Source: CAVSJJ01 sp963771015
Lineage (GTDB): Bacteria; Actinomycetota; Actinomycetes; Actinomycetales; Dermatophilaceae
Assembly (NCBI GenBank): GCA_963771015.1
Contig: CAVYRN010000005.1
Coordinates: 868,001 to 932,000 of the forward strand
DNA: 64,000 nt
Reading direction: 5' to 3'
The position numbers were made by a program, and so were the translations under genes. Below the pieces are notes generated by a model, which was not told the origin of the DNA, did no database searches, and worked only from the letters and a program-made list of their open reading frames with translations. Positions within the stretch are counted from its first letter, which is position 1. Each line of letters opens with the position of its first letter. This document shows, piece by piece, positions 56,242 to 64,000 of this stretch.

Positions 56242-56504
56242 TGTGCCTCGGCGAGGTGTGCCAGGTCCAGGACCTGTCGACGCCAGGCCAGGCCCTGGTC
56301 TCCCACGGCGCCGTCCGCCGCTCCGTGTCGCTCCTGGCCATGTCCGCCCCGCTCTGCCCCGGTGACTGGGTCGTCGTCCACTCCGGCTTCGTGCTCGAGC
56401 GGCTCGCCGAGGACGAGGCCCATGCAGCCCTCGCCCTGCGCGCGGGATCCGACCCCGACCGCCCGGACGACCTGTTCAGCCACCCTGCCGAGAAGCTGCC
56501 ATGA
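56241..56504 (+). CDS. hypC: HypC/HybG/HupF-family hydrogenase chaperone
   Basis: An 87-residue HypC-like protein starting Met-Cys-Leu-Gly, whose Cys2 is essential for carrying the Fe(CN)2CO group. The body (GAVRRSVSLLAM, LCPGDWVVVHSGFVLERL) is the OB-fold of the family. It delivers iron to the large subunit with HypD. Slightly long at the C-terminus. It overlaps the next small ORF by ATGA. Confidence 0.92.
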   Translation: MCLGEVCQVQDLSTPGQALVSHGAVRRSVSLLAMSAPLCPGDWVVVHSGFVLERLAEDEAHAALALRAGSDPDRPDDLFSHPAEKLP

Positions 56505-56620
56505 CCCACGGCTCGCTCACCGGCCTCGGGCTCGCCGTGCTCCGCGCGGGCACGGCGCTCGCCGGCTCGCCCACCCTGCGCCTGCCCACGCCGGTCCTCG
56601 CTGAGGTCGACGTCCGATGA
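56501..56620 (+). CDS. 39-residue ORF inside hydrogenase operon
   Basis: A short frame reading MTHGSLTGLGLAVLRAGT then ALAGSPTLRLPTPVLAEVDVR. It starts with an ATG that overlaps the hypC stop (ATGA) and its own TGA overlaps the ATG of the DUF6390-like gene (ATGA). Exact stop/start overlaps at both ends are strong evidence of translation. It is mildly hydrophobic and Leu/Ala-rich; no family is recognised. It could be a small subunit or maturation helper, or serve only to couple translation. Confidence 0.65.
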   Translation: MTHGSLTGLGLAVLRAGTALAGSPTLRLPTPVLAEVDVR

Positions 56621-57381
56621 CGCCCGGCCCGGTGCTCTTCGCGCGGTACGCCTACCCGCCGAACGCGCTGGGCTACTGCGGACCGGACCGGGCCGACGAC
56701 CTCCTCGAGCGGGTGTCCCGGCAGGCCGACGACCCCGACCTGCGCGTGCTCGCCCGCGGCTTCGAGGGCGACTGGCCCTACCTTGAGCTCATCGCCCACG
56801 CCGCCGGGATCGCCGACCCGCTCGACCCACAGGTCGTCGAGGCCTATTGGATCGGGAACCACCTGCTCGACCATGTCGACCCGCAGCAGCTCCACGCGTC
56901 GATGGAGGAGCGGTTCGGGCCCATGGTCGACCAGTCCCAGTGGACGACCATGGCCGACGGCATCCCCTTCGACTCGGTGCCGACGCACGCCTTCCACGTC
57001 TTCGGCATCTACCCGTGGGTTGGGCTGCTTCGCTCCGGCTGGGTCGAGGAGCCGCTCCGAGTGCTGGACCGGTGTCGGATCCGCTGGGGGCGGGTCGGCT
57101 GGATGGGCGACGGCAACGCCGTCGTCCGCTACCGCCCGCTGGCCTGGGACGGGCACGAGCTCACCCTTGGACCCAGCGAGGACGAGGCCGTCCTGTATGC
57201 CGCCGAGGGCCTCAGCCTGGTGCCGCGCCTCGCCGTCGGTGACTGGGTGGCCCTCCACTGGGAGTGGGTCTGCGACCGGCTGACGCCCACCCAGCTCAAG
57301 GCGCTGCGCGACCGGACCCGTCACCAGCTGGCGGCGGTCAACGCCACCCGCCACCCCTCCCCAGCGGCCGTCCCGTTCTGA
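56617..57381 (+). CDS. DUF6390-like hydrogenase-associated protein
   Basis: A 254-residue cytoplasmic protein, which I take to be the DUF6390 family found in hydrogenase operons. Conserved-looking parts are LFARYAYPPNALGYCGPDRA, EAYWIGNHLLDHV and FHVFGIYPWVGLL. The C-terminal VPRLAVGDWVALHWEWVCDR LTPTQ segment resembles the end of HypC (GDWVVVHSGFVLERL), so it may contain a HypC-like OB-fold and work with large-subunit maturation. Last gene of the operon; convergent with lysR. Confidence 0.75.
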   Translation: MTPGPVLFARYAYPPNALGYCGPDRADDLLERVSRQADDPDLRVLARGFEGDWPYLELIAHAAGIADPLDPQVVEAYWIGNHLLDHVDPQQLHASMEERFGPMVDQSQWTTMADGIPFDSVPTHAFHVFGIYPWVGLLRSGWVEEPLRVLDRCRIRWGRVGWMGDGNAVVRYRPLAWDGHELTLGPSEDEAVLYAAEGLSLVPRLAVGDWVALHWEWVCDRLTPTQLKALRDRTRHQLAAVNATRHPSPAAVPF

Positions 57382-57415
57382 CGGTGGGCGGTCCGGTCCA
57401 CTCGGCGGGACCACC

Positions 57416-58327
57416 TCAGGCGTCGGCGGCGGCGTGGGCGGTCTCGGAGGCGGCGATGAGGTCGGTGAGGAGCTCGATGGCCCGGTCGGCCGCGTGGTGC
57501 TGCGCCCCATGGTCGCGCTGCAGCGCCGCCACATGACGCACCGGCTCCGGGGCGAGGATCGGCACCCGCGCGACGTCCGGGCGCAGCGAGACCGTGGCGA
57601 GCCGGGGCAGCACGGTGATGCCCACGCCGGCGGCGACGAACGCGATGGACGTGTAGTGGTCCTGGGCCTGGACGGTGAACCGCGGCGTGAAGCCGGCCGC
57701 CGCACAGGCGGCGAGGACCAGCCGATGGCAGGGCGCCCTGGTCGGCTCGTTGCTCACCCACGTCTCGCCCCGCAGCTCCTCCAGGGCGACCGAGTCACGG
57801 TCGGCGAGATGGTGCTCCCGCGGCATGACGACGACGAACGGGTCGTCGATGAGCTCGGTGCGCCGGTAGCCGGTCCGCACCGGTGCGTCGGGGTCGTCGA
57901 TGACGAGGTCGATGTCGAGCGAGACGGGCCGTGAGGGGCCCTCGGTGAGGACGAGCTCGAGGACGAGGTCGGGAAACTCGGCGTTGAGGGCCTTGACGAG
58001 AGAAGGCATCCACTCGGCACCGGCTGAGGCGAAGTAGCCGATGGTGAGCCGGCCCGAGCGGCCGTCCCGCAGGTCGGAGACGAGGGCGTCCAGACGACCG
58101 AGCTCCTTCATCAGCTCGCGGCTCTGCTCGGCCAGCTCCCGGGCCGCCGCGGTGGGGGTGATCCCGCGGCCCTCGCGCTCGAAGAGGACCAGCCCGGTCT
58201 CCTTGGCGAGGGCCGCGAGATGTTGGCTCACCCCCGAGGGGGTCATCCCGAGGTTGTCGGCGGCGGCCTGCACGGAGCCACTGGCGATAACGGACCTGAA
58301 CACGCGTATCCGATGAGGGTCAAGCAT
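57416..58327 (-). CDS. LysR-family transcriptional regulator
   Basis: A 303-residue LysR regulator: winged helix at residues 3-60 (SVQAAADNLGMTPSGVSQHL) and a periplasmic-binding-protein-like effector domain from about 90 (GRLTIGYFASAGAEWMPSLV). LysR members often regulate a divergent gene; here the divergent gene is a small hypothetical one across an AT-rich gap. A role in hydrogenase control cannot be shown, as the two gene sets are convergent. Confidence 0.92.
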   Translation of the reverse strand: MLDPHRIRVFRSVIASGSVQAAADNLGMTPSGVSQHLAALAKETGLVLFEREGRGITPTAAARELAEQSRELMKELGRLDALVSDLRDGRSGRLTIGYFASAGAEWMPSLVKALNAEFPDLVLELVLTEGPSRPVSLDIDLVIDDPDAPVRTGYRRTELIDDPFVVVMPREHHLADRDSVALEELRGETWVSNEPTRAPCHRLVLAACAAAGFTPRFTVQAQDHYTSIAFVAAGVGITVLPRLATVSLRPDVARVPILAPEPVRHVAALQRDHGAQHHAADRAIELLTDLIAASETAHAAADA

Positions 58328-58409
58328 GTCTCAGATCATACAGTGTTGCTAAATCCATAGTAAGTATTCTGTATTTGTGCTGAATGGTAGGAGGGTGGAT
58401 CATGAAGTC
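58328..58409. promoter_or_regulatory. AT-rich divergent promoter region
   Basis: An AT-rich patch between lysR and the small gene at 58410. ATACAG and CTGTAT form widely spaced inverted arms around 58339-58374, and AGGAGG lies at 58389. It is the likely LysR binding and promoter region. Confidence 0.5.
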
Positions 58410-58577
58410 ATGGCAACCACACGCGCACTCTCCTTCCAGAAGGCTCGGGCGCTGGCCTCGTCGTTGCGGCCACACCCCCACTACGGCCGCGGCTGGACCT
58501 TCACGGTCGACCGCGACCTCACCCGCGAGGCGGACGAGCTCATGACGATGTCACAGTCCCAGCTCCAGGCCCGCTGA
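58410..58577 (+). CDS. small hypothetical protein divergent from lysR
   Basis: A 55-residue basic protein (ALSFQKARALASSLRPHPHY, RGWTFTVDRDLTREADELM). The Trp-Thr-Phe-Thr-Val motif and normal codon use make it look real. Its start could also be a GTG at 58377 or 58395; AGGAGG lies 15 bases before 58410. No family is known to me. Confidence 0.55.
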   Translation: MATTRALSFQKARALASSLRPHPHYGRGWTFTVDRDLTREADELMTMSQSQLQAR

Positions 58578-58592
58578 ACGTCCCGTCCGACC

Positions 58593-58650
58593 GCCGGCCT
58601 CGACGGCCGGCACGCTTCCAGGCCCCCCGACCGTCTCCGGTCCGGGGGCC
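58593..58650. terminator. double hairpin terminator
   Basis: A 7-bp perfect stem GCCGGCC/GGCCGGC (58593-58611) is followed by a 12-base arm pair with one mismatch, GGCCCCCCGACC and GGTCCGGGGGCC (58621-58650), between the convergent small gene and the exonuclease gene. Confidence 0.75.
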
Positions 58651-58679
58651 CACCCATGTCCAGCCGGGGCCAGGCCGCC

Positions 58680-59414
58680 TCAGCCGAGGAGCCGACGCAG
58701 CGGCACCGGCCCGCCCTCGCCGATCCGGGCGACCTGAGCGAGGAAGAGCTCGGCGCAGGCGATCGCATCGATGAGGGCCTCGTGGGCCGGGTACACCGGC
58801 AGCCGGTACCGCTCCCGGGCGGCCCAGAGTCGCAGTGACCCATCCCCGGGCTCGCGGAGGAAGCCCGTCGTCATCCGTCGTTCCAGCTCGAGGGTGTCGA
58901 CGGCGAGGCAGGGCATCCGGGCCCCCCACAGCCGTTCGCAGGCCGCCGACAGGAAGCCCTCCTCGATCGGCGTGAAGTGCGCCACCAGGACCCGGCCGGT
59001 CAGCGCCGCCAGCACCTCGGTCACCGCCTCGCCGATCGGCGCCCCGTGGGCGACCGCGTCGTCGGTGAGGCCGTGGACGGTCGCGCTCTGACCGACCTCG
59101 CCGTCCGGACGCACGAGGATGCGGCGGGCGCCACCGAGGAAGATCCGTCCGGAGTCGACCGGGACGAAGCCCACCGACAGGACCTCCCCGTCGGCCGGGT
59201 CGATCGATGTCGTCTCGAGGTCGATGGCGAGGAACCGAACCGACCGGATGTCCTGGGCCGGGTCGGCGAACGGCACCGACAGGTAGTCGTGCAGCGGACC
59301 CGGCGCGGCGGTCCGCAGGGCTCGTACCCGTTGCGTCTCGGGGGTCGCGCGGAACGGCCGCCGGGAGCGCGCGCCCGACCTCGCACGGCCGGCGAACGCG
59401 GCATACCGGGTCAT
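58680..59414 (-). CDS. DEDD-type 3'-5' exonuclease (PolC/DnaQ-like)
   Basis: A 244-residue protein whose exonuclease fold begins FLAIDLETTSIDPADGE near residue 62 (first Asp-x-Glu), followed by VHGLTDDAV, VLVAHFTPIEEGFL and the final YPAHEALIDAIACAELFL with His and Asp. The 60-residue N-terminus is basic and extra. It overlaps the CBS/DUF294 gene (ATGA). This pair of genes is often found together and in places near acetate/solute symporters; substrate and role are not clear. Confidence 0.92.
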   Translation of the reverse strand: MTRYAAFAGRARSGARSRRPFRATPETQRVRALRTAAPGPLHDYLSVPFADPAQDIRSVRFLAIDLETTSIDPADGEVLSVGFVPVDSGRIFLGGARRILVRPDGEVGQSATVHGLTDDAVAHGAPIGEAVTEVLAALTGRVLVAHFTPIEEGFLSAACERLWGARMPCLAVDTLELERRMTTGFLREPGDGSLRLWAARERYRLPVYPAHEALIDAIACAELFLAQVARIGEGGPVPLRRLLG

Positions 59415-61282
59415 GGGTCGATGTGCCGTCTCGGGAAGCGCAGCGCCAGCTGCATCTGGGCCGACCGGATGATCGCGAAGGCCTCACGTAGGTGCCGTTT
59501 GTCGAACGAGCCGAGGTCGTCGGGCGCGACGAAGCTGTCGGGTGGGTCGCCGGCGCGGAGCTGGTCGGCCTGGTGGCGCAGCCGGACATACGAGATGAAC
59601 TCGAACGCGTCACGCAGGTCTGCGCCGCGGGCCGGGGTGCACACCTCGGCCGCGATGGCCGCGTCCAGCCGCGCCAGGGTACCGAGCGCACCCGAGCCCG
59701 TCGCCAGCCCATGCACCCGCGCCAGCTCGACGACGGCGCCGATGCCGCCGTGCTTGAGGTCGAGGCGATCCTTGTGGGCACCCGCCCGCTCGAGGACGAA
59801 ACCGCGGAAGAAGCCCAGCGGCGGCTCGTTCGCGATGGCCTCGTCGGCGAGCTGGGAAAGGAAGGCCACGGCCGTCGGGGCGGCCCGACGGATCTGGGCA
59901 TAGAGCCGGTCGAAGAGCCGGACGTCGCCGTGGATCGGCCGCATGTCGAGCAGGACGCTCGCCTCACGGGCCCCCTCGATGGTCGGCTCACCCAGCCACG
60001 AGGCGAACTCGTCACTCCATCGGGCGAGCGAGCGGCGCCATCGGGGGTTGGTCGCCATGAAGCCGCCGGAGCAGCGTGGGTAGCCGCATTCCGCGAGGGC
60101 GCCGACGACGAGTTCGGCGAGGTCGCGGAAGTATGCCGCATGCTCGTCGGTAGCGTCGTCGCTGAGGATGATCGCGTTGTCCTGGTCCGCGGCGAGAGCC
60201 TGCTCGCGCCGGGCCCGCGACCCGAGCGTCACCCAGCAGTAGGGCACCGGCGGGGGACCGAGCCGCTCCTCGGCGAGGGCGAGCAGGCGGCGGTCGACGG
60301 CGTCGCCGACGGCCGTGACGACGCTGGTGATGTCGTCCGCGGAGGCATCCTGGGCCACCATCGACCCGACGACGGCGGCGAGCCGGGAGCTCACCGCGGC
60401 CACGCCGGCGACGTCGGGCTGCTTGCCGATGGCGCCCACGAGGTAGATGGGGTTGGACTGCTCGAGCTGGACAAGGTCGGTCGTCGTCACGACGCCGACC
60501 GGCCGGCCACCCTCGACGACCGGCAGGTGGTGGATGTTGCGGCCCACCATCTCGAGGAGCACCTCGAAGGCGAGCGACTCCGCGGACGCGGTGACCGGAT
60601 CCGCCGTCATGATCGCGGTCACCTGCTCCCCCGGGTCGACGCCCGCCGCGAGGACGCGGTTGCGCAGGTCGCGGTCGGTGACGATCCCGGCCAGACACTC
60701 GCCGTCCATGACGAGGAGGGAGGACACACCGGCCTCGGCCATCACCCGGGCCGCCTGCCCAATGGTGGCCGTCGAGCTCGCGGCGACCACCTCCCGCGTC
60801 AGCATCTCCCGGACGTGGGTCCTGAGGATGGCCCCGCCGGTGGCCGACATCTGCTGGGCGTCCAGCGCCGCCCTCATCCGGCTGGCGCGCTGCTCGTCGA
60901 AGAACCGGGCGAAATCGACGTGGTCCCGACAGAGCCCGGCGAAGACCTCGGCGGGCATCACGAGGGCGAGGCAGTCCTCGATGGCGAGGACGTCGAACGT
61001 CGAGGGGTTGCCGCCGACGAGCGTCGTCGAGCCGAGGCACGCGCCGGCCTCGCAGCGATCGACGAGGCGGCCGTCCTGGTCGGTCACGTCGACGGCGCCG
61101 ACGCGCAGGACATACAGGGCGGCGTTGTCCCGGCCGTGGGCGATGATGTCTGTTCCGCGCCGGAAGTACTCGACGCTCAGCTGCCGGGGCAGCGCCTCGA
61201 GGACCGCCCTCGGCAGCTCGTCGAACGGGGGGTGCGCAGCGAGGAAGTCACGGATCTCCGCCAGCTCCACGTCGAGGGCCAT
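59411..61282 (-). CDS. cNMP-CBS-nucleotidyltransferase (DUF294) protein
   Basis: A 623-residue multidomain signal protein. Residues 1-150 form a CRP-like sensor (RRGTDIIAHGRDNAALYVLR), 165-290 two CBS domains (TIGQAARVMAEAGVSSLLVM, VGRNIHHLPVVEGGRPVGVV). From about 330 comes a GlnD/DUF294 nucleotidyltransferase-like domain with VTLGSRARREQALAADQDNA IIL, and a DUF294 C-terminal domain with RPIHGDVRLFDRLY follows. It probably senses nucleotides and controls a transporter or enzyme, perhaps by nucleotidylation. ATG at 61282. Operon partner is the exonuclease. Confidence 0.92.
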   Translation of the reverse strand: MALDVELAEIRDFLAAHPPFDELPRAVLEALPRQLSVEYFRRGTDIIAHGRDNAALYVLRVGAVDVTDQDGRLVDRCEAGACLGSTTLVGGNPSTFDVLAIEDCLALVMPAEVFAGLCRDHVDFARFFDEQRASRMRAALDAQQMSATGGAILRTHVREMLTREVVAASSTATIGQAARVMAEAGVSSLLVMDGECLAGIVTDRDLRNRVLAAGVDPGEQVTAIMTADPVTASAESLAFEVLLEMVGRNIHHLPVVEGGRPVGVVTTTDLVQLEQSNPIYLVGAIGKQPDVAGVAAVSSRLAAVVGSMVAQDASADDITSVVTAVGDAVDRRLLALAEERLGPPPVPYCWVTLGSRARREQALAADQDNAIILSDDATDEHAAYFRDLAELVVGALAECGYPRCSGGFMATNPRWRRSLARWSDEFASWLGEPTIEGAREASVLLDMRPIHGDVRLFDRLYAQIRRAAPTAVAFLSQLADEAIANEPPLGFFRGFVLERAGAHKDRLDLKHGGIGAVVELARVHGLATGSGALGTLARLDAAIAAEVCTPARGADLRDAFEFISYVRLRHQADQLRAGDPPDSFVAPDDLGSFDKRHLREAFAIIRSAQMQLALRFPRRHIDP

Positions 61283-61319
61283 GGCCCATCTTGACAGGGC
61301 CGCGGCGGGTCGGCCGGCC

Positions 61320-61778
61320 TCAGCCGCCGGTGACGACCTTCCCGCCGGCGTTCTCCCAGGAGCCGATCCCGCCGGCGAGGTCGTAGGCCTCGGCGAAGCC
61401 CATCTGAGCCATCTGCTGGAGGGCGGCCCCGGAGCGGTTGCCCGAGTGGCAGTAGACGGCATACGCCTTGGAGGTGTCGACCTGGTCGAGCCGGGTGAGG
61501 AAGTCCGCGGACTCGATATCGATGTTGACGGCGTTCTCGAGGTGGCCCTGGGCGAACTCGGCCGGGGTGCGCACGTCGAGGATCACCGTGTCGGGCCGCT
61601 TGAGGGCGGCCGCGAAGGCCGCGGCGTCGAGGTGGCTGCCGTTCGCGGGCGCGGATGCCGCCGCCGTGCCCTGGGTGACGCTGACGTCGCCGGAGCTCGA
61701 GCAGCCGGCCAACGGGATGGCTGCCAGAACGCCGGCAAGGGTGAGCGCCGCGAGGCGGCGGGTGGTTCGGGACGGCAT
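61320..61778 (-). CDS. rhodanese-domain lipoprotein
   Basis: A 152-residue exported sulfurtransferase. The signal peptide RRLAALTLAGVLAAIPLAGC ends in the lipobox LAGC. The single rhodanese domain starts VILDVRTPAEFAQGHLENAV and has the active loop YCHSGNRSGAA with catalytic Cys. ATG 61778 has GGAG six bases ahead. It is divergent from the persulfide dioxygenase across the CsoR/CstR-like site. It would accept or donate sulfane sulfur outside the membrane. Confidence 0.93.
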   Translation of the reverse strand: MPSRTTRRLAALTLAGVLAAIPLAGCSSSGDVSVTQGTAAASAPANGSHLDAAAFAAALKRPDTVILDVRTPAEFAQGHLENAVNIDIESADFLTRLDQVDTSKAYAVYCHSGNRSGAALQQMAQMGFAEAYDLAGGIGSWENAGGKVVTGG

Positions 61779-61817
61779 GAGGACTCCTTCGATACCTGCA
61801 CGGTTGCCAGAGAGGAA

Positions 61818-61835
61818 TATACCCCCTAGGGTATA
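61818..61835. promoter_or_regulatory. CsoR/CstR-like operator 4 (sulfide genes)
   Basis: TATACCC-CCTA-GGGTATA, a perfect 7-4-7 palindrome between the divergent rhodanese lipoprotein and the persulfide dioxygenase. TATA-rich ends can serve as -10 elements on both strands, so one bound regulator could silence both genes. It is the best copy of the four. Confidence 0.75.
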
Positions 61836-61956
61836 CGTTCTGACCGGCGAACGACGAACCGCATGACCACCGGAGCACCCTGCGGACCGCCACCGGGTCC
61901 AACCTGAGCGCCTTTCCCACCCACACCAGCCGCCATCGATTCGCCACGGAGGACCG

Positions 61957-63336
61957 ATGATCTTCACCCAGTACTACATCGACTGCCTGTCCCAAGCCTC
62001 GTACCTCATCGGTGACGAGACCACCGGCCAGGCCGTCGTGGTGGACCCCCGCCGCGACATCGCCGAGTACCTCGACGACGCCAAGGCCCAGGGCCTGAGC
62101 ATCGTCGGCGTCCTCAACACCCACTTCCACGCCGACTTCGTCTCGGGCCACCTCGAGCTCGCCCGCGAGACCGGCGCCTGGATCGGCTACGGCCAGGCCG
62201 CCGCCGCCGACTTCGAGGTTCGTCACTTCACCGACGGCGAGCGCCTCAGCCTCGGCGACGTGACCCTCGAGATCATGGAGACCCCGGGCCACACGCCGGA
62301 GTCGATCTCGGTCCTCGTCTACGAGCACGCCGACGACGACGTCGCCTACGGCGCCCTCACCGGCGACGCGCTCTTCATCGGCGACGTCGGCCGGCCCGAC
62401 CTGCTCGCCTCGATCGGCGTCACCGCCGACGAGCTCGGCCGGATGCTCTACCACTCGATCCAGCACAAGCTCATGGGCCTGCCGGACGCGGTGCGCGTCT
62501 TCCCGGCGCACGGTGCCGGTTCCGCCTGTGGCAAGAACCTCTCCACCGAGCGCCAGTCGACGATCGGTGAGCAGCGGGCCCTCAACTACGCCTGCCAGCC
62601 GATGAGCGAGGACGAGTTCCTCGCCGTCGTCACCGAGGGCCAGCCCGCCGCCCCGGCGTACTTCGTGTTCAACGCGACGATCAACCGTCAGGAGCGTGCG
62701 GTCCGTGACACCGACCATGAGGTTCCGGCGCTGACCGACGCCGACGCCGAGGCCGCCCTTGCGGCCGGTGCGATGGTCCACGACGCCCGCGAGGTCCACG
62801 AGTTCGCCGTTGCCCATCTGCGCGGCTCGATCAACGTCCCCGCCGACGGCCGGATGGCCGAGACGGTCGGGATGGTCTTCGACCCCCAGCAGCCGGTCGT
62901 CATCATCGCCCCGGAGGGTCAGGAGCAGGAGGTCGCGACCCGCTTCGCACGGATCGGCTTCGACCACGTCCTCGGCTACCTCCCCGAGCCGGAGACCTAC
63001 TTCCTCTCGCACGAGCACCGGGTCGAGCGGGCCAGCCGGCTCACCGTCGCCGAGGTCGACTCGGTCCGCGTCCTGCCCGACGTCCAGCTCGTCGACATCC
63101 GCAACGCCGGCGAGGTCGTCGGCGGCATGGTCCCCGGCGCGGTGCACATCCCGCTGGCCGAGCTCGGCCGCCGGTCCGACGAGCTGGACGCCAAGCGCCC
63201 GGTGCTCCTCTACTGCGCCGGCGGCTGGCGCAGCTCGGTCGGCGCGAGCCTGCTCCGCTCCCAGGGCTTCGTCGACGTGTCCGACCTGCTCGGCGGCTAC
63301 GACGCCTGGGCGCGAACCCACGCGATGGCCTCCTGA
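61957..63336 (+). CDS. persulfide dioxygenase-rhodanese (CstB-like)
   Basis: A 459-residue fusion. Residues 1-240 are an ETHE1-type metallo-beta-lactamase (NTHFHADFVSGH near 54-65, GDALFIGDVGRPD, AHGAGSACGK). Residues 255-350 are a rhodanese-like domain with no catalytic cysteine (VVIIAPEGQEQE in its place). Residues 360-459 are an active rhodanese with YCAGGWRSS, Cys near 419. This is the layout of staphylococcal CstB, a non-haem Fe persulfide dioxygenase/sulfurtransferase that turns persulfides into thiosulfate and is controlled by the CsoR-family sensor CstR. ATG 61957 has GGAGGA ahead. Confidence 0.93.
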   Translation: MIFTQYYIDCLSQASYLIGDETTGQAVVVDPRRDIAEYLDDAKAQGLSIVGVLNTHFHADFVSGHLELARETGAWIGYGQAAAADFEVRHFTDGERLSLGDVTLEIMETPGHTPESISVLVYEHADDDVAYGALTGDALFIGDVGRPDLLASIGVTADELGRMLYHSIQHKLMGLPDAVRVFPAHGAGSACGKNLSTERQSTIGEQRALNYACQPMSEDEFLAVVTEGQPAAPAYFVFNATINRQERAVRDTDHEVPALTDADAEAALAAGAMVHDAREVHEFAVAHLRGSINVPADGRMAETVGMVFDPQQPVVIIAPEGQEQEVATRFARIGFDHVLGYLPEPETYFLSHEHRVERASRLTVAEVDSVRVLPDVQLVDIRNAGEVVGGMVPGAVHIPLAELGRRSDELDAKRPVLLYCAGGWRSSVGASLLRSQGFVDVSDLLGGYDAWARTHAMAS

Positions 63337-63410
63337 CCCCCAGCACGGCACTCCGGCCCGGGTCGACTCCCGGTTGCGGCCCGGGCCGGGGCGTCTGAAC
63401 AGCCCTGCCA

Positions 63411-63447
63411 CTCCGCCCCCGCACCACCCCTCGGTGCGGGGGCGGAG
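63411..63447. terminator. strong hairpin terminator
   Basis: A perfect 15-bp stem, CTCCGCCCCCGCACC and GGTGCGGGGGCGGAG, around a 7-base loop, 75 bp after the persulfide dioxygenase stop. No long T-run follows, as is usual in actinobacteria. Confidence 0.85.
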
Positions 63448-63563
63448 CGCTGTCCGCATGGCACACCGTGGGATGTCACCGAACGGCGGCCCGCGGTGGC
63501 CGCCCGGTGGCGGCTCATCCTTACGCTGGGCGGGTATGTCGCCGCTCGCGAGAGGACTCATCC

Positions 63564-63983
63564 ATGAGGAACCTGGTTCTTGGTCCGCGTCGCCCACCGA
63601 CCACCTCGAGGTGGCTGGTCCCGGCGCTGCTGTCGGCGGTCTTGCTGGTCGTGGTGGCCGGTGCCGCGGCGGCCGCGATCGAGACGCGAACGGTGAGCAG
63701 CTTCGGTCGTGGGTTGTGGTGGGCCACGAGCCTGATCACGACGGTCGGGTTCATCGGTGAGCCTCCGGAGACCACGGCTGGCGTGCTGCTGTCCGCGTTC
63801 CTGATGGTTGTCGGGTTCCTGCTCCTCGCGATGGTCAGCGCGTCGCTGGCGGCACTCTTCGTGCGTCAGGAGGAACGCCCGGTCGAGGCGGAGGAGGCGC
63901 TGGCGGACCAACGGATACTCCAGGCCCTCGAGCGGCTCGAGCAGCGGCTGGCGTCGATCGAGGCGAGGACGAACGGGCAGTAG
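63564..63983 (+). CDS. two-helix potassium channel-like protein
   Basis: A 139-residue membrane protein with helix 1 (LVPALLSAVLLVVVAGAAAA), a pore loop (GLWWATSLITTVGFIGEPP), helix 2 (VLLSAFLMVVGFLLLAMVSA) and a C-terminal coiled-coil-like tail (ALERLEQRLASIEA). The selectivity filter reads Thr-Thr-Val-Gly-Phe-Ile-Gly instead of TVGYG/TVGFG, so ion selectivity is uncertain. ATG 63564 is the likely start; upstream in-frame residues look like noise. Confidence 0.85.
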   Translation: MRNLVLGPRRPPTTSRWLVPALLSAVLLVVVAGAAAAAIETRTVSSFGRGLWWATSLITTVGFIGEPPETTAGVLLSAFLMVVGFLLLAMVSASLAALFVRQEERPVEAEEALADQRILQALERLEQRLASIEARTNGQ

Positions 63984-64000
63984 CACCGGCGACCGACCAC

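Noticed and set aside
58402..58545. Small ORF starting MKSWQPH with a good Shine-Dalgarno
   Set aside because: Composition is Arg/Pro/Ser noise; the other frame (58410) gives a protein-like sequence.

Overview
The window is about 72% G+C by eye, is densely packed, and uses ATGA and GTGA stop/start overlaps heavily. It encodes actinobacterial families (13E12-type HNH nuclease, MmpL transporter, DUF2804, MpaB-like oxygenase, RNase J). Together these point to a high-GC actinobacterium. Family-level placement, perhaps Intrasporangiaceae, is only an impression. No rRNA, tRNA, CRISPR array or intact insertion sequence was found.

Layout. 0-16.6 kb is ordinary chromosomal gene content. It holds a TetR-controlled acyl-CoA dehydrogenase/SDR pair with a clear operator, a small cysteine-containing membrane protein, an enoyl-CoA hydratase / molybdopterin oxidoreductase / DUF2804 operon, a quinone oxidoreductase, an imperfect-hairpin repeat present twice, NAD synthetase, pxpBC plus an MpaB-like gene, a GH1 glycosidase and a class V aminotransferase. 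16.6-32 kb looks like an accessory stretch. It holds a small regulator/membrane protein pair, RNase J, Rieske protein, acyl-ACP desaturase, a frameshifted VOC protein, a TetR-hemerythrin-SRPBCC operon, an ABC-F ATPase, an SNF2 helicase, a broken GNAT gene, an IS630 remnant, a PAS-GGDEF protein and an HNH nuclease. A 7-mer that is very common elsewhere (GTATGCC/GGCATAC) is nearly absent there. 32-37 kb is a TetR-MmpL-P450 cluster.

36.9-57.4 kb plus 61.3-63.3 kb form a low-potential redox and sulfur section. It contains pyruvate:ferredoxin oxidoreductase (nifJ) with a dihydroorotate-dehydrogenase-like partner, and an ApbE / ferric-reductase-like / NuoF-like / [3Fe-4S] ferredoxin operon in which apbE carries a 7-bp duplication frameshift. 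It also contains a complete group 3b [NiFe]-hydrogenase ('sulfhydrogenase') operon with its own protease, HypC, an unlisted 39-codon ORF and a DUF6390-like protein. Last come a rhodanese lipoprotein and a CstB-like persulfide dioxygenase-rhodanese.

The most interesting signal is a shared operator of the form [CT]ATACC[CT]-N4-GGGTA, which resembles CsoR/CstR-family sites. It occurs four times, always in the promoter region of a gene and in the same orientation relative to it: before the small membrane protein (2562), nifJ (42083), the hydrogenase operon (50879) and the persulfide dioxygenase (61818). This suggests one (per)sulfide- or copper-sensing regulator ties sulfide oxidation, PFOR and the sulfhydrogenase together. 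The regulator gene is not in the window.
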